A stretch of 64,000 bases of DNA. Origin: an uncultured Candidatus Melainabacteria bacterium (GTDB taxonomy: Bacteria; Cyanobacteriota; Vampirovibrionia; Gastranaerophilales; Gastranaerophilaceae). Positions 43,324 to 52,250 of the stretch are shown here, one piece after another. The notes under the pieces were generated by a model that had not been told where the DNA came from, did no database searches, and saw only the letters and a list, made by a program, of their open reading frames with translations. How positions within the stretch are numbered: position 1 is the first letter of the stretch; the number at the start of each line of letters is the position of its first letter. The position numbers and the translations under genes are program-made. The stretch covers positions 124,001-188,000 of the forward strand of contig CAKVIC010000001.1 in the NCBI GenBank assembly GCA_934754655.1. Direction: 5' to 3'.

Positions 43324-45930
43324 TTATATCGTTACTTTATCAAACGTAATTTCATCATTATTTACATCAATTTTAATCTTATCACCATCAATAAATTTTT
43401 GCGCCAAAATCAATTTTGACAATGGATTCTCAATCATTTGTCTAATTACACGTTTTAGAGGACGCGCACCATATATTGGATTAAATCCTCGTGTTGCAAG
43501 AAACTCTTTAGCCTCTTGAGTTATCTCAAATGTAATTTTTCTTTCTTCTAATAATGATTTTAAATGTTCCATTTGAATATCTACAATTGCTGACAATTGT
43601 TGCAAAGTCAAAGCTTTGAAGAAAATAATTTCATCTACCCTGTTCAAAAATTCAGGTTTAAAATGTTCACGCATTAAAGCTGTAACTTTTTCTTTTGTTT
43701 CTTCAAAATTATTTTGACCGATTGCACTATTAACAGAATCTTCAAGAATAATATCACTTCCGATATTGCTTGTCATTATAATAACAGTATTTTTAAAATC
43801 GACAGTTCTACCTTTTGAGTCTGTTAACCTACCATCATCAAAAATTTGCAACATAATGTTAAAGACATCCGGATGTGCTTTTTCTATTTCATCAAAAAGC
43901 ACGACAGAATAAGGTTTACGACGTACAGCTTCTGTCAATTGACCGCCTTCTTCATATCCAACATATCCCGGAGGCGCTCCAACTAATCTTGAAACGTTAT
44001 GTTTCTCCATATATTCTGACATATCAATTCTTATAATAGCATCTTCATCATTAAACAAAAATTCTGCTAAAGTTTTTGCAAGTTCAGTTTTACCAACACC
44101 AGTTGGACCTAAGAATATAAAAGTACCAATAGGTCGTTTAGGGTCTTTTAAGCCTGACCTTGCTCTACGAATTGAATCAGAAACTGTATCGACCGCTTCT
44201 TCTTGTCCAATTAATCTTTTATGTAGAACATCTTCCATTCTCAAAAGTTTTTGCATTTCACTTTCTACAAGTTTAGATACAGGAATTCCAGTCCACTTAC
44301 TTACAATTTCTGCTATATCATCACCATCTATTTCTTCTTTTAAAAGCTTATTTTCACCACGTTCTTTACCTTGAACAGACTGTAATTTCTTTTCAAGCTC
44401 CATCAAACGTCCATATTTTAATTCTGCTGCCGTTTGCAAATCAGTGTTGCGCTCTGCTTCAGCAATTTTATTTTTTACTTTATCTATTTCATCTTTAATG
44501 CCTGCTTCACCTGAAATCGTATCCTTTTCTGCTTCCCATTGAGCTTTTAATGTTGAAATTTTTCCCTCTAGTTCATCAATTTCAGACGTCAATTTGTCTA
44601 TTTTTGCAATACATTCCGGCGTTGTTTCTTTTTTCAAAGCCTCTCGCTCAATTTCCATTTGAATTTTTTGACGCATCATAGTATCAATTTCTTCTGGCAT
44701 AGAGTCTATTTCAATCCTTAAAGCTGAAGCTGCTTCATCTATCAAATCTATTGCTTTATCCGGCAAAAATCTATCTGTTATATATCTATCAGAAAGTTTT
44801 ACAGCCTCAATTAGAGCACTATCCAAAATCCTTACACCATGATGAACTTCATATTTTTCTTTTAAACCTCTTAATATTGAAATCGTATCTTCAACAGACG
44901 GCTCATCAACCATTACAGGTTGAAAACGTCTTTCCAAAGCTGGGTCTTTTTCAATATATTTACGATATTCATTAATAGTCGTTGCACCAATCGTTCTAAG
45001 TTCACCTCTTGCAAGCATTGGTTTTAGTAAATTTCCGGCATCCATTGAGCCTTCTGTAGCACCTGCTCCGACAACAGTATGCAATTCATCTATAAACATT
45101 ACAATTTCACCGTTAGAATCTTGAACCTCTTTTAAAACAGCTTTAAGACGTTCTTCAAACTCTCCTCTGAATTTAGCCCCAGCAACAAGAGCACCTAAAT
45201 CAAGAGAAATCAATTTAACTTCTTTTAAGCTTTCCGGAACATCACCCCTAATAATACGTTGAGCTAACCCTTCTACAATCGCAGTTTTACCAACACCAGG
45301 TTCACCTATAAGTACAGGGTTGTTTTTAGTTCTTCTGTTTAAAACTTGTATAATTCTTCTAATTTCTTCATCACGACCTATAACAGGATCTAATTTACCC
45401 TTTCGTGCCATTTCTGTTAAATCAGTTGAATATTTTTCCAAAGCCTTTAAATTTTCTTCTGCATTTTTTGTATCCACTTTTTTATTACCTCTTATTTCTT
45501 TCATTACATTTAAAATTGAATTTGTACTTATGCCTTGACTTTTTAACAAATTTTGAATAAATGAATTCTCTAACTTTGTCATTGCAATAAATATACACTC
45601 AATACCTATAAACTCATCCTTTAAAGCATTTGCTTCCTGGGTTGCAATTTCTAATAAAGTATTTGTATCTTTTGATAAAAAGATTTGTTGATTTCCACTG
45701 ACTGTTGATACTGTCGGAAAAGATTTAATTCTTGCAACTATTTCATTTATAAAATGCTGATTAAGCAATTTTAATTTTTCTAAATAATCTTTTGCAATAC
45801 CTTTATCCTCTATCATCGCCATTACAATATGCTCTGGCTGTATTTCAGTATTCTTATAAAAATCTTTTTTTGCATTCGCACTAAAAATTATTTCTTGCGA
45901 ATAATTAGTAAATTTTTCAAAATCAATCAT
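43324..45930 (-). CDS. clpB: ATP-dependent disaggregase ClpB
   Basis: ClpB extracts polypeptides from aggregates with DnaK. The 868 aa show a Clp N-domain (1-150), NBD1 with G-E-P-G-V-G-K-T (near 208), a middle coiled-coil domain (about 410-530), and NBD2 with G-P-T-G-V-G-K-T-E-L (near 612), plus the Y-V-G-Y-E-E-G-G pore-loop block. The middle domain distinguishes it from ClpA and ClpC. GGAG precedes the ATG. No CIRCE element is visible; a different inverted repeat (45950-45964) lies in the leader. Confidence 0.97.
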   Translation of the reverse strand: MIDFEKFTNYSQEIIFSANAKKDFYKNTEIQPEHIVMAMIEDKGIAKDYLEKLKLLNQHFINEIVARIKSFPTVSTVSGNQQIFLSKDTNTLLEIATQEANALKDEFIGIECIFIAMTKLENSFIQNLLKSQGISTNSILNVMKEIRGNKKVDTKNAEENLKALEKYSTDLTEMARKGKLDPVIGRDEEIRRIIQVLNRRTKNNPVLIGEPGVGKTAIVEGLAQRIIRGDVPESLKEVKLISLDLGALVAGAKFRGEFEERLKAVLKEVQDSNGEIVMFIDELHTVVGAGATEGSMDAGNLLKPMLARGELRTIGATTINEYRKYIEKDPALERRFQPVMVDEPSVEDTISILRGLKEKYEVHHGVRILDSALIEAVKLSDRYITDRFLPDKAIDLIDEAASALRIEIDSMPEEIDTMMRQKIQMEIEREALKKETTPECIAKIDKLTSEIDELEGKISTLKAQWEAEKDTISGEAGIKDEIDKVKNKIAEAERNTDLQTAAELKYGRLMELEKKLQSVQGKERGENKLLKEEIDGDDIAEIVSKWTGIPVSKLVESEMQKLLRMEDVLHKRLIGQEEAVDTVSDSIRRARSGLKDPKRPIGTFIFLGPTGVGKTELAKTLAEFLFNDEDAIIRIDMSEYMEKHNVSRLVGAPPGYVGYEEGGQLTEAVRRKPYSVVLFDEIEKAHPDVFNIMLQIFDDGRLTDSKGRTVDFKNTVIIMTSNIGSDIILEDSVNSAIGQNNFEETKEKVTALMREHFKPEFLNRVDEIIFFKALTLQQLSAIVDIQMEHLKSLLEERKITFEITQEAKEFLATRGFNPIYGARPLKRVIRQMIENPLSKLILAQKFIDGDKIKIDVNNDEITFDKVTI

Positions 45931-45949
45931 GTTTAAGACTCCAATATAA

Positions 45950-45964
45950 AGGTTTACATAACCT
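45950..45964. promoter_or_regulatory. Inverted repeat in the clpB leader
   Basis: AGGTT (45950-45954), 5 bases, AACCT (45960-45964), placed about 20 bases upstream of the clpB start codon. Size and position fit a small operator, but the arms are only 5 bp, so chance is possible. Confidence 0.3.
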
Positions 45965-46013
45965 ATATTTATATTTTAATGATATTTTTGAAAAAACAAG
46001 AAATTTTTAATTA

Positions 46014-47216
46014 TTATTTAACAATTGCATTATAAATAATTTTTGATGCACTTACAATAAAATCCTTGCCTTGAGGCGAATTATAAGGTCTTTCTACCAA
46101 AATTACTACAATATATTTTTTACCGTTTTGTGCATAAACAATTCCTGCATCACCAAGCATAGTGCCAATATCACCGGTTTTATGTATAAATAAAGCACCT
46201 TCTCCTAAACCGGCTTGGATAAGTCTATTATTTTTAACATGGCTCATATAATCAATAATATATTCTCGAGAATTGATATTTAAAAACCCTGGATTGTCTA
46301 GATTATATAATATTTTAGCAATATCAGCTGCTGTAGTTTTATTTGTGCCTTTCAAATCCGGCAACCAAGTTCTTACATAAGTTGATGAAATACCCCAATC
46401 ACGTAAACCAGCGTTGATATCTTTCATACCACCTATTTTTGACATAATCATATTTGTAGAAGTATTATCAGAATCTTGTATCATGATTTTAGCCAAATAA
46501 TCCATTGTATAATTTTGTCCGGCTTTTGCATACTGTAAATTTCCAGAACCACTTGAACGATGTTGCTCAAGCATAGTCATTTCATCAAAAATCGTAAGTT
46601 GATTAGCTTCAATTGATTTGAACAATCTTACAAGAACCGGCAATTTTATAATACTTGCAGCCGAATACATTTTATTAGCATTAATATCAACATAACGTCC
46701 TTGATCATATTCCCATACATAGATTGATGGCTTTATTGCTGGGTATTGTTTCATCAACGTATACAACTGGCTCTTCAAATCAGTTATTTCACCGGTATGA
46801 TACATTGTCGTTACTTCACAATGTTTTTTTTGTAAAGTTGGAGTAAGCAACACCTTGTCATTAAAAACATCATTGTATATATAATTTGTAACAGGGTTCG
46901 CCATTTTATATAAATCAACATCCGTTTTTAAAGCTGGATTTTCTATATTATTCATACCATTGTATTGCGCTACAGTTTTAATACCTGTTGGCATAAACAC
47001 CTGTTTAATCAAAGAATTAAATACTGTTGGATGCACAAAAACAATAAAAGCTGACAAAAAAGTCAAGGTTACTATAGATCTAAAAAGTTCTAAAAAAAGA
47101 TTCTTTTTCTTCTTAGGTCTAATATTTTTACGTTTTGGAGCAATAGGATTTTGCGCAGGCCTATCTGATACAACATGCAATGTTCTTGTTTGAATTTGTT
47201 GTCGATATGCGTACAA
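46014..47216 (-). CDS. Membrane-anchored serine hydrolase of the class A beta-lactamase fold
   Basis: The 400-aa protein has a basic N-terminal tail, one membrane helix (about residues 48-66), and an extracytoplasmic domain with the Ser-x-x-Lys motif S-I-I-K near 190, S-D-N near 250 and K-T-G near 352. The omega-loop Glu motif (E-x-x-L-N) of true class A beta-lactamases is not evident in the W-L-P-D-L-K-G-T-N segment, so it may be a DD-peptidase-like or other acyl-serine enzyme. Start TTG 47216 is set by GGGAGGG 7 bases upstream. No beta-lactamase regulator is adjacent. Confidence 0.8.
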   Translation of the reverse strand: MYAYRQQIQTRTLHVVSDRPAQNPIAPKRKNIRPKKKKNLFLELFRSIVTLTFLSAFIVFVHPTVFNSLIKQVFMPTGIKTVAQYNGMNNIENPALKTDVDLYKMANPVTNYIYNDVFNDKVLLTPTLQKKHCEVTTMYHTGEITDLKSQLYTLMKQYPAIKPSIYVWEYDQGRYVDINANKMYSAASIIKLPVLVRLFKSIEANQLTIFDEMTMLEQHRSSGSGNLQYAKAGQNYTMDYLAKIMIQDSDNTSTNMIMSKIGGMKDINAGLRDWGISSTYVRTWLPDLKGTNKTTAADIAKILYNLDNPGFLNINSREYIIDYMSHVKNNRLIQAGLGEGALFIHKTGDIGTMLGDAGIVYAQNGKKYIVVILVERPYNSPQGKDFIVSASKIIYNAIVK

Positions 47217-47374
47217 AGAAATCCCTCCCGTGTGCTCACATTATTATGTTATCACTTTATCAACCACACTAAAATCATTCATCTGGTGTAAAATTAACAA
47301 AATTACTTAATTATTTATATTAATGTAATACCTTGTTAGGCGATTATAATAAAGATATAAAAAAGGAGTTTTAT

Positions 47375-47701
47375 ATGAAAAAGTTATTTTCGATAATATT
47401 AATATATGCAACTATACCGACAGCGTTTGCAACGTGCTCGCTTGACGGTTTATCTTGTTCCATTGCAGATTTAAACAGTCCAACTGAAAAAATGTATACT
47501 TCAAAACCTTTAACCCCACAGTTTTCTAATCCGTCTACAATTGATAAAAAAGTTGTAAATAAAGAAGAAGAACAAAATTATTTACGAGATTTTGGTCAAC
47601 AAGAAACAGATTACGGATACAATGCTAGTTGCCAATTCGGAGTTTGTAACCAAACCGGAGTTCCACAATTATTCCCACCTAAAGGTGAACGAGAAAGGTA
47701 G
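47375..47701 (+). CDS. Small secreted protein
   Basis: The open frame begins at 47333, but AAGGAG before ATG 47375 and a signal peptide starting there (K-K-L-F-S-I-I-L-I-Y, cleavage after A-F-A) fix the start: 108 aa precursor. The mature part has four Cys (C-S-L-D-G-L-S-C and C-Q-F-G-V-C), likely two disulfides, and is Asn/Thr/Pro-rich. No family recognised. Two hairpins follow. Confidence 0.75.
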   Translation: MKKLFSIILIYATIPTAFATCSLDGLSCSIADLNSPTEKMYTSKPLTPQFSNPSTIDKKVVNKEEEQNYLRDFGQQETDYGYNASCQFGVCNQTGVPQLFPPKGERER

Positions 47702-47744
47702 GATGGGAAATGTGAATAGCTAGTGGCTATTTTCACAAGCAAAC

Positions 47745-47781
47745 AGCGAGGTGCGCAGTGCTTCGCACTGCGCACCTCGCT
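47745..47781. terminator. GC-rich perfect hairpin, terminator-like
   Basis: A perfect 17-bp stem beginning AGCGAGGTGCGC, with a TTC loop, lies between the convergent secreted-protein genes. A second, bulged hairpin (about 47712-47735) lies just before it. T-runs are short or absent, so it may be a transcription block between converging genes. Its G/C richness resembles the gyrA terminator. Confidence 0.6.
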
Positions 47782-47798
47782 TAAATAATTACAAATTC

Positions 47799-48197
47799 TT
47801 AAAGCATATTCTTTTTAATTCTTTCTTTTGCTCTATCAATATCCCTAATTCTTCTTTCAATAGAACGCACTTGTTGCTTTAAAGTATTTCGTTCAGCTTT
47901 TATTAACTTATATTGAGCATCCACATCTGCATATTTTGTTTTAAAATTTAATAAATCATTTCTGATATCAACTTGCGCATTTTCTAATTGTTGTATAGCA
48001 TTTTGAATATTTCCATTTCCAATAGCAGCTGTATCGGAAGTCGGAGCTTGTTTGGTAAAAGCACTATTTGTTTTTGTCGTTGTAGTATTACCATATTCAG
48101 TATCATTAAAATTAAGTGGAGTGAATGCATTTCCATCTGCAAACGCAATTCCACTAAAAGCAAAAAGTAGGACTAAAGTTAAAACATATTTTTTCAT
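47799..48197 (-). CDS. Periplasmic coiled-coil protein
   Basis: The 132-aa precursor has a clear signal peptide (K-K-Y-V-L-T-L-V-L-L-F-A-F, cleavage after I-A-F-A). A Thr/Asn-rich linker is followed by a helical coiled-coil from about residue 60 to 128, ending strongly basic (R-S-I-E-R-R-I-R-D-I-D-R-A-K-E-R-I-K-K). The TTG at 48203 is too close to GGAG, so ATG 48197 is chosen. Function unknown; the shape resembles small envelope or chaperone-like proteins. Confidence 0.7.
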   Translation of the reverse strand: MKKYVLTLVLLFAFSGIAFADGNAFTPLNFNDTEYGNTTTTKTNSAFTKQAPTSDTAAIGNGNIQNAIQQLENAQVDIRNDLLNFKTKYADVDAQYKLIKAERNTLKQQVRSIERRIRDIDRAKERIKKNML

Positions 48198-48409
48198 ACT
48201 CAATTCTCCAAATTTGTGATGTTCACATTATATAATAGACCATTTTTTTATAAAAAAAATCATTTAGAAGATGTACTAGCTTTTTTAAGCTTGAAAAAAA
48301 AATTTAACCTCTCAAAATTTGCACACAATCACAAATTAATGTCGTTTTTTCATCAGAACCACAAATCTGCGCATAAAAAAATTAACCTTAATAAATAATG
48401 ATAAAATTT

Positions 48410-48622
48410 TTATTTTAAAATATTATTTTTTAATGCATAGTTAATCGCATGAACGCGTCCGTGCGCATTAAATTTAAAATAAATATTATCTAAATGAGCT
48501 TTTACGGTATGAGCAGTGATTCCTAAAATTTTGGCAATCTCCTTGTTTGAATATCCTAAAGCTACCCAATTTAAGACTTCCAATTCTCTTTTTGTTAAGT
48601 TTTTATTATATGTAATATTCAT
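48410..48622 (-). CDS. Stand-alone LuxR/GerE-type HTH protein
   Basis: The 70-aa protein is essentially just the LuxR C-terminal DNA-binding domain: L-T-K-R-E-L-E-V-L-N-W-V-A-L-G-Y-S-N-K-E-I-A-K-I-L-G-type helices with T-V-K-A-H-L-D-N-I recognition helix. There is no receiver or ligand domain. No ribosome-binding site precedes the ATG; TAGAAT (48634-48629, minus) begins 12 bases upstream, again leaderless geometry. It may be a GerE-like stand-alone regulator. Neighbouring genes are unrelated small secreted and unknown proteins. Confidence 0.8.
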   Translation of the reverse strand: MNITYNKNLTKRELEVLNWVALGYSNKEIAKILGITAHTVKAHLDNIYFKFNAHGRVHAINYALKNNILK

Positions 48623-48844
48623 ATTCTCATTCTACACCATATTTCAAAAAAAAGATTAATATATTTTCCAATTAGCAAAATTTTGAAAATTTTTACATTT
48701 CTTAACAATTTTTATATAAAGATTGAAATATAAAAAAGGCTTATATTACATATAAATACACACTTTTCATCAATATTTGAATAAAAATAATTTATCAATT
48801 TTTATACAAATTTTTATAAAAGTAAAAAAAATTAAAACTTTTTA

Positions 48845-48853
48845 TGTTATAAT
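48845..48853 (+). promoter_or_regulatory. Extended -10 promoter of the 99-aa gene
   Basis: TG-T-TATAAT (-10 box 48848-48853) without a clear -35. The transcript would start near 48860, leaving a 30-base leader that contains AAGGAG. Confidence 0.55.
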
Positions 48854-48890
48854 CTATGTGTTTGAGAAAAATTAAACAAGGAGTGTATTT

Positions 48891-49190
48891 ATGCAAATAG
48901 GTTTTAATCCTGCAATAAATTTTCAAAATCATAAAGTTCGCAATCAACAAAACAACATTACTTTCAAAAAAGTCAATACAAAATACTATAAATTAGCTGA
49001 AGAATCATATAGTACAGGTAAAGACCTCGCTTCAGGATGGTATGCTAAAATTACTGATGGTGTTGCATTATGGAAAAATATTTCAAAACAAGATGCTTTA
49101 GATACTATGAATGCAGTGCGCAAATGGGTTGGTAAAGATAGTATAGAATCTTATGATTCAACTTATAACTTTATAAAATTTTTAATTTAA
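48891..49190 (+). CDS. Small hypothetical protein, paralogue of 21-344
   Basis: The 99 aa align with the 107-aa protein along the whole length: M-[KQ]-I-G-F-N-P-A-I, then T-F-K-K-V-N-T-K-Y-Y, then I-S-K-Q-D-A-L-D-T and a short C-terminal helix. The T-F-K-K block at about residue 24 is the short Phe motif. AAGGAG lies 8 bases before the ATG. It converges on a membrane-protein gene (3-base gap). Function unknown. Confidence 0.8.
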   Translation: MQIGFNPAINFQNHKVRNQQNNITFKKVNTKYYKLAEESYSTGKDLASGWYAKITDGVALWKNISKQDALDTMNAVRKWVGKDSIESYDSTYNFIKFLI

Positions 49191-49193
49191 TAG

Positions 49194-49784
49194 TTATTGT
49201 TTTTTATAAATTAAAATTAAAGCAAGGATTAACGAATACAAAACAAATTCAGCCGTTTCTTCAATACAAGAATTGTGCCAGTTTTTTTCTGATAATAATT
49301 GCGCTACAACACAAATAAATGACGCTAAAAATGTCCATACTGGAAATTTTATCGTTGATATAATATTTACAATGTCAACCCAGATTTTATTTAATAACGC
49401 GTACAAAACACCAAACGTGACATAAATTCCAACAATCACATGTGCCAACCAACCATATTTATAATGCGACCACGGATAAAAAGCATCCGGCGCGCCATTT
49501 GGAACATGAGCAAAAAGAACTCTTCCATAACTGATTTCACGCATAAACATTAAAAATATTACCATTGCTAAAAAATTGAAAAATATTTTATGATTTTTTG
49601 CTTTTAAACTTGTAATAAACCCAACTACTAAAACTATTAACTGCATATTCTCTAGAAAACTATTTTCTAAAATTTCATGCAAATTAAAAATTTTAATAAA
49701 TACTATGCTTACTAACAAAGCGACAATTGCTATATAATTTTCTTTATAAAAATTAAAATCAAAAAATCTCATAAAACTTTTCAT
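49194..49784 (-). CDS. Polytopic membrane protein of unknown function
   Basis: The 196-aa protein has about six membrane helices. Charged residues cluster in M-R-E-I-S-Y-G-R (near 78) and in C-I-E-E-T-A-E-F (near 175); acidic and basic residues buried in such positions suggest a channel, oxidoreductase-like or sensor core, but I cannot name the family. A GAGG site lies 12 bases before the ATG. Confidence 0.7.
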   Translation of the reverse strand: MKSFMRFFDFNFYKENYIAIVALLVSIVFIKIFNLHEILENSFLENMQLIVLVVGFITSLKAKNHKIFFNFLAMVIFLMFMREISYGRVLFAHVPNGAPDAFYPWSHYKYGWLAHVIVGIYVTFGVLYALLNKIWVDIVNIISTIKFPVWTFLASFICVVAQLLSEKNWHNSCIEETAEFVLYSLILALILIYKKQ

Positions 49785-49924
49785 ACTATACTTAATTCCT
49801 CAAATAATAATATTATTTGTACAGTTTAACATAAAAAAATAAAAAATTCGACTTTTTAACTAAATATTTTTATTAATGAAAATCTTAAACTTTATTTAAT
49901 AATAAAATTATAAAGGAGGTTATT

Positions 49925-50137
49925 ATGTTTGATTTTTTTAAATATGCGTCATACATTCTAGTGTTAATTGGTGCTTTAAATTGGGGACTAGTTGGATTAT
50001 TTGATTTTGATTTAGTTGCTTTTTTATTTGGTGAAATGAGCCTTTTAACAAGATTTGTATACACATTAATCGGATTAAGTGCAATTGTTTCTGCAACTAC
50101 AGCATATATTTGTTACAAAAATCATAAATATATGTAA
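49925..50137 (+). CDS. DUF378 small membrane protein
   Basis: The 70-aa protein has two membrane helices flanking the DUF378 signature G-A-L-N-W-G-L-V-G-L-F-x-F-D-L-V, and a short basic tail. Function unknown; widespread in bacteria. A perfect AAAGGAGGT site precedes the ATG. It shares a bidirectional terminator with thrS. Confidence 0.9.
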   Translation: MFDFFKYASYILVLIGALNWGLVGLFDFDLVAFLFGEMSLLTRFVYTLIGLSAIVSATTAYICYKNHKYM

Positions 50138-50193
50138 AAGAAATGGAATTTTTGCAAATTCCCGTAAATTTCTACTGTAGTTATTTCATAAAA

Positions 50194-50244
50194 AAAACTA
50201 AGCTCTTTTTAATAAAAAAATTTCGTTATAAAGAGCTTAGTTTT
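50194..50244. terminator. Bidirectional terminator between DUF378 and thrS
   Basis: AAAACTAAGCTCTTT (50194-50208) and AAAGAGCTTAGTTTT (50230-50244) form a 15-bp perfect stem with a 21-base A/T loop; T-runs follow on both strands. Confidence 0.85.
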
Positions 50245-50257
50245 AAATTATTATAAA

Positions 50258-52060
50258 CTACGCATTAATATCTTTTGCAAAAGAATCTGTTGCGCGTGTT
50301 TCTGTTTCTTTTTGAATTTTTGAAATAAAATCATTTACCTCAAATGTTCCAACTTGACCTATTCCTCTTGCCCTTACAGCCAAAGAATTAGATTCAATTT
50401 CTTTATCGCCGATTACACAAACATAAGGAATTTTTTTGTCTTGCAAAGCATCTCTTATTTTGTAATTCATTGATTCTGAACGATCATCAAGTTTTACTCT
50501 TATACCAGCTTTACGCATTTCCTTATAAATTTTTTCTGCAAAATCAGCATGCTTTTCATTTGAAATAGGAACGATTGAAACTTGAATTGGTGCCAACCAA
50601 GTAGGAAATGCACCTGCATAGTGTTCTATTAAAATTCCATGGAATCTTTCCATTGAACCGAACACAACTCTATGAAGCATTACAGGAGTTTTCATAGAAC
50701 CATCTTTATCTTGATATTTAATATCGAATCTTGCAGGTAAATTAAAATCAAGTTGAATAGTTGCACATTGCCATGTTCTACCAATAGCATCTTTTACCTT
50801 AAAGTCGATTTTTGGGCCATAAAAAGCACCATCACCTTCATTAATATCATATTTCATGCCACGTCTATCCATAGCTTCTTTTAAACCGGCTTCAGCTCTA
50901 TTCCAGTTTTCTAATTCACCGACATAGCTTTCAGGACGAGTTGATAATTCAACTTCAAAATCCATTTTAAATATTGCCATTGTATCTGCAACAAAATCAA
51001 TAATCTCATTAATTTCATCAACTAATTGTTCCGGTGTACAGAAAATATGAGCATCATCTTGTGTAAAGCCTTGAACACGAGTTAAACCGCCGAGAGCGCC
51101 TGATTTTTCTTTTCTATACACTGTACCTAACTCTGCCATTCTTAAAGGTAAAGAACGGTAAGAATGTCTATTTGCTTGATAAATTAAAATATGGAATGGA
51201 CAATTCATTGGCTTTAATACAAATTGTTCATCAGAATCTTCCTCTTGTTGCAAGAAAAACATGTTTTCTTTGTAATGCCCCATGTGTCCTGATATTTCCC
51301 ATAATTTAGATTTTGCAATATGTGGAGTATTAACAATTACATAACCACGTTTACGATGTTCAGTTCTCCAATAATTTTCAATTTCTTCTCTTACTAGAGC
51401 TAAATTTGGATGCCATAAAACTAAACCACCGCCGATTTCTTCTCTTACAGAAAATAAATCTAATTGAGTACCAAGTTTTCTATGATCACGCTTAGCCGCT
51501 TCTTCTAAAAATGTTAAATAATTTTGCAAATCCTCTTTATTCCAATATGCAGTTGCATAAATACGTTGAAGCATTTTATTTTTTTCATTACCTCTCCAAT
51601 AAGCACCAGCAACTTTTAATAATTTAATGGCATTACCTTTAATATAAGAGGTATTAGGAATATGTGGTCCAGCACAGAGATCGTTAAATAAAACATTTCC
51701 GTCCTTGTCTTTTGTTAAATACAAAGTCGGATTATCATTTTTATGTTCTTCTAACAATTCAGCCTTGTAGATTTCGCCCTCAGCTTTAAATTCTGCAATT
51801 TTTGCATCAACATCTTCTACCAAATATTTTTCGAACGTTAAATTCTGTTTAATAATTTCTTTCATTTCATTTTCGATTTTTTCTAAATCTTCTTGAGTAA
51901 ACGCATACCCATCTGTTAAATCGAAATCATAGTAAAAACCTTCATCCGTTGCCGGTCCAATCGCCAACTTTGCTTGTGGGAACAACTTTTGTACGGCTTG
52001 CGCCATAATGTGCGAACATGAGTGACGCAATACTCTCAAAGTTTCATTGTTTTTTTCCAT
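50258..52060 (-). CDS. thrS: Threonyl-tRNA synthetase lacking the TGS domain
   Basis: ThrRS charges tRNA-Thr. With the start at 52060 the protein is 600 aa. It begins directly at the editing-type N2 domain (L-R-H-S-C-S-H-I-M-A-Q-A-V, with H-x-x-x-H), then has the class II core: motif 2 with R-E-K-S-G-A-L-G-G-L-T-R-V-Q-G-F-T-Q-D-D-A-H and motif 3 with G-S-M-E-R, then the anticodon domain. The usual TGS domain (about 60 residues) is missing. The frame continues upstream to 52135, but through a structured leader and without family similarity; a GAGAAGA site precedes ATG 52060. Confidence 0.95.
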   Translation of the reverse strand: MEKNNETLRVLRHSCSHIMAQAVQKLFPQAKLAIGPATDEGFYYDFDLTDGYAFTQEDLEKIENEMKEIIKQNLTFEKYLVEDVDAKIAEFKAEGEIYKAELLEEHKNDNPTLYLTKDKDGNVLFNDLCAGPHIPNTSYIKGNAIKLLKVAGAYWRGNEKNKMLQRIYATAYWNKEDLQNYLTFLEEAAKRDHRKLGTQLDLFSVREEIGGGLVLWHPNLALVREEIENYWRTEHRKRGYVIVNTPHIAKSKLWEISGHMGHYKENMFFLQQEEDSDEQFVLKPMNCPFHILIYQANRHSYRSLPLRMAELGTVYRKEKSGALGGLTRVQGFTQDDAHIFCTPEQLVDEINEIIDFVADTMAIFKMDFEVELSTRPESYVGELENWNRAEAGLKEAMDRRGMKYDINEGDGAFYGPKIDFKVKDAIGRTWQCATIQLDFNLPARFDIKYQDKDGSMKTPVMLHRVVFGSMERFHGILIEHYAGAFPTWLAPIQVSIVPISNEKHADFAEKIYKEMRKAGIRVKLDDRSESMNYKIRDALQDKKIPYVCVIGDKEIESNSLAVRARGIGQVGTFEVNDFISKIQKETETRATDSFAKDINA

Positions 52061-52083
52061 TTCTTCTCTTTCTATCCTTTTTA

Positions 52084-52154
52084 GATAAATAATTAGGGGA
52101 TGATAACCTTTCATCGCACTTCCGGCAGTTTGCAAAAAGCCTAATTTATTTATC
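52084..52154 (-). promoter_or_regulatory. Structured leader upstream of thrS
   Basis: The arms read on the plus strand GATAAATAATTAGG (52084-52097) and CCTAATTTATTTATC (52140-52154) and pair over 14 bp with one bulged base. The enclosed 42 bases can form a further helix (ACT-GCCGGA-AGT hairpin inside CTTT...AAAG). A competing GGGGAT/ATCCCC pairing is also possible. It is not a T-box: no T-box consensus is visible. It could be an autoregulatory element or a small inverted-repeat insertion. Confidence 0.5.
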
Positions 52155-52195
52155 CCCGGCGGATCCCGCTAACTGTACGTAAAATATTTTAACAT

Positions 52196-52222
52196 AAAAA
52201 AAGTCGGAATAAAAATCCCGAC
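52196..52222 (-). terminator. Terminator of the M48-like gene
   Basis: On the minus strand GTCGGGAT pairs with ATTCCGAC (one G-U) around a 4-base loop and is followed by seven T. It separates the M48-like gene from thrS downstream. Confidence 0.8.
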
Positions 52223-52250
52223 CTTTAAATTAACTATTATTACAATTTAA

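Noticed and set aside
45931..46013. CIRCE/HrcA operator upstream of clpB
   Set aside because: The TTAGCACTC-N9-GAGTGCTAA consensus is absent; only a short AGGTT/AACCT repeat is present.
52084..52154. T-box or known metabolite riboswitch upstream of thrS
   Set aside because: No T-box consensus or other riboswitch core that I recognise; kept only as an unclassified structured leader.
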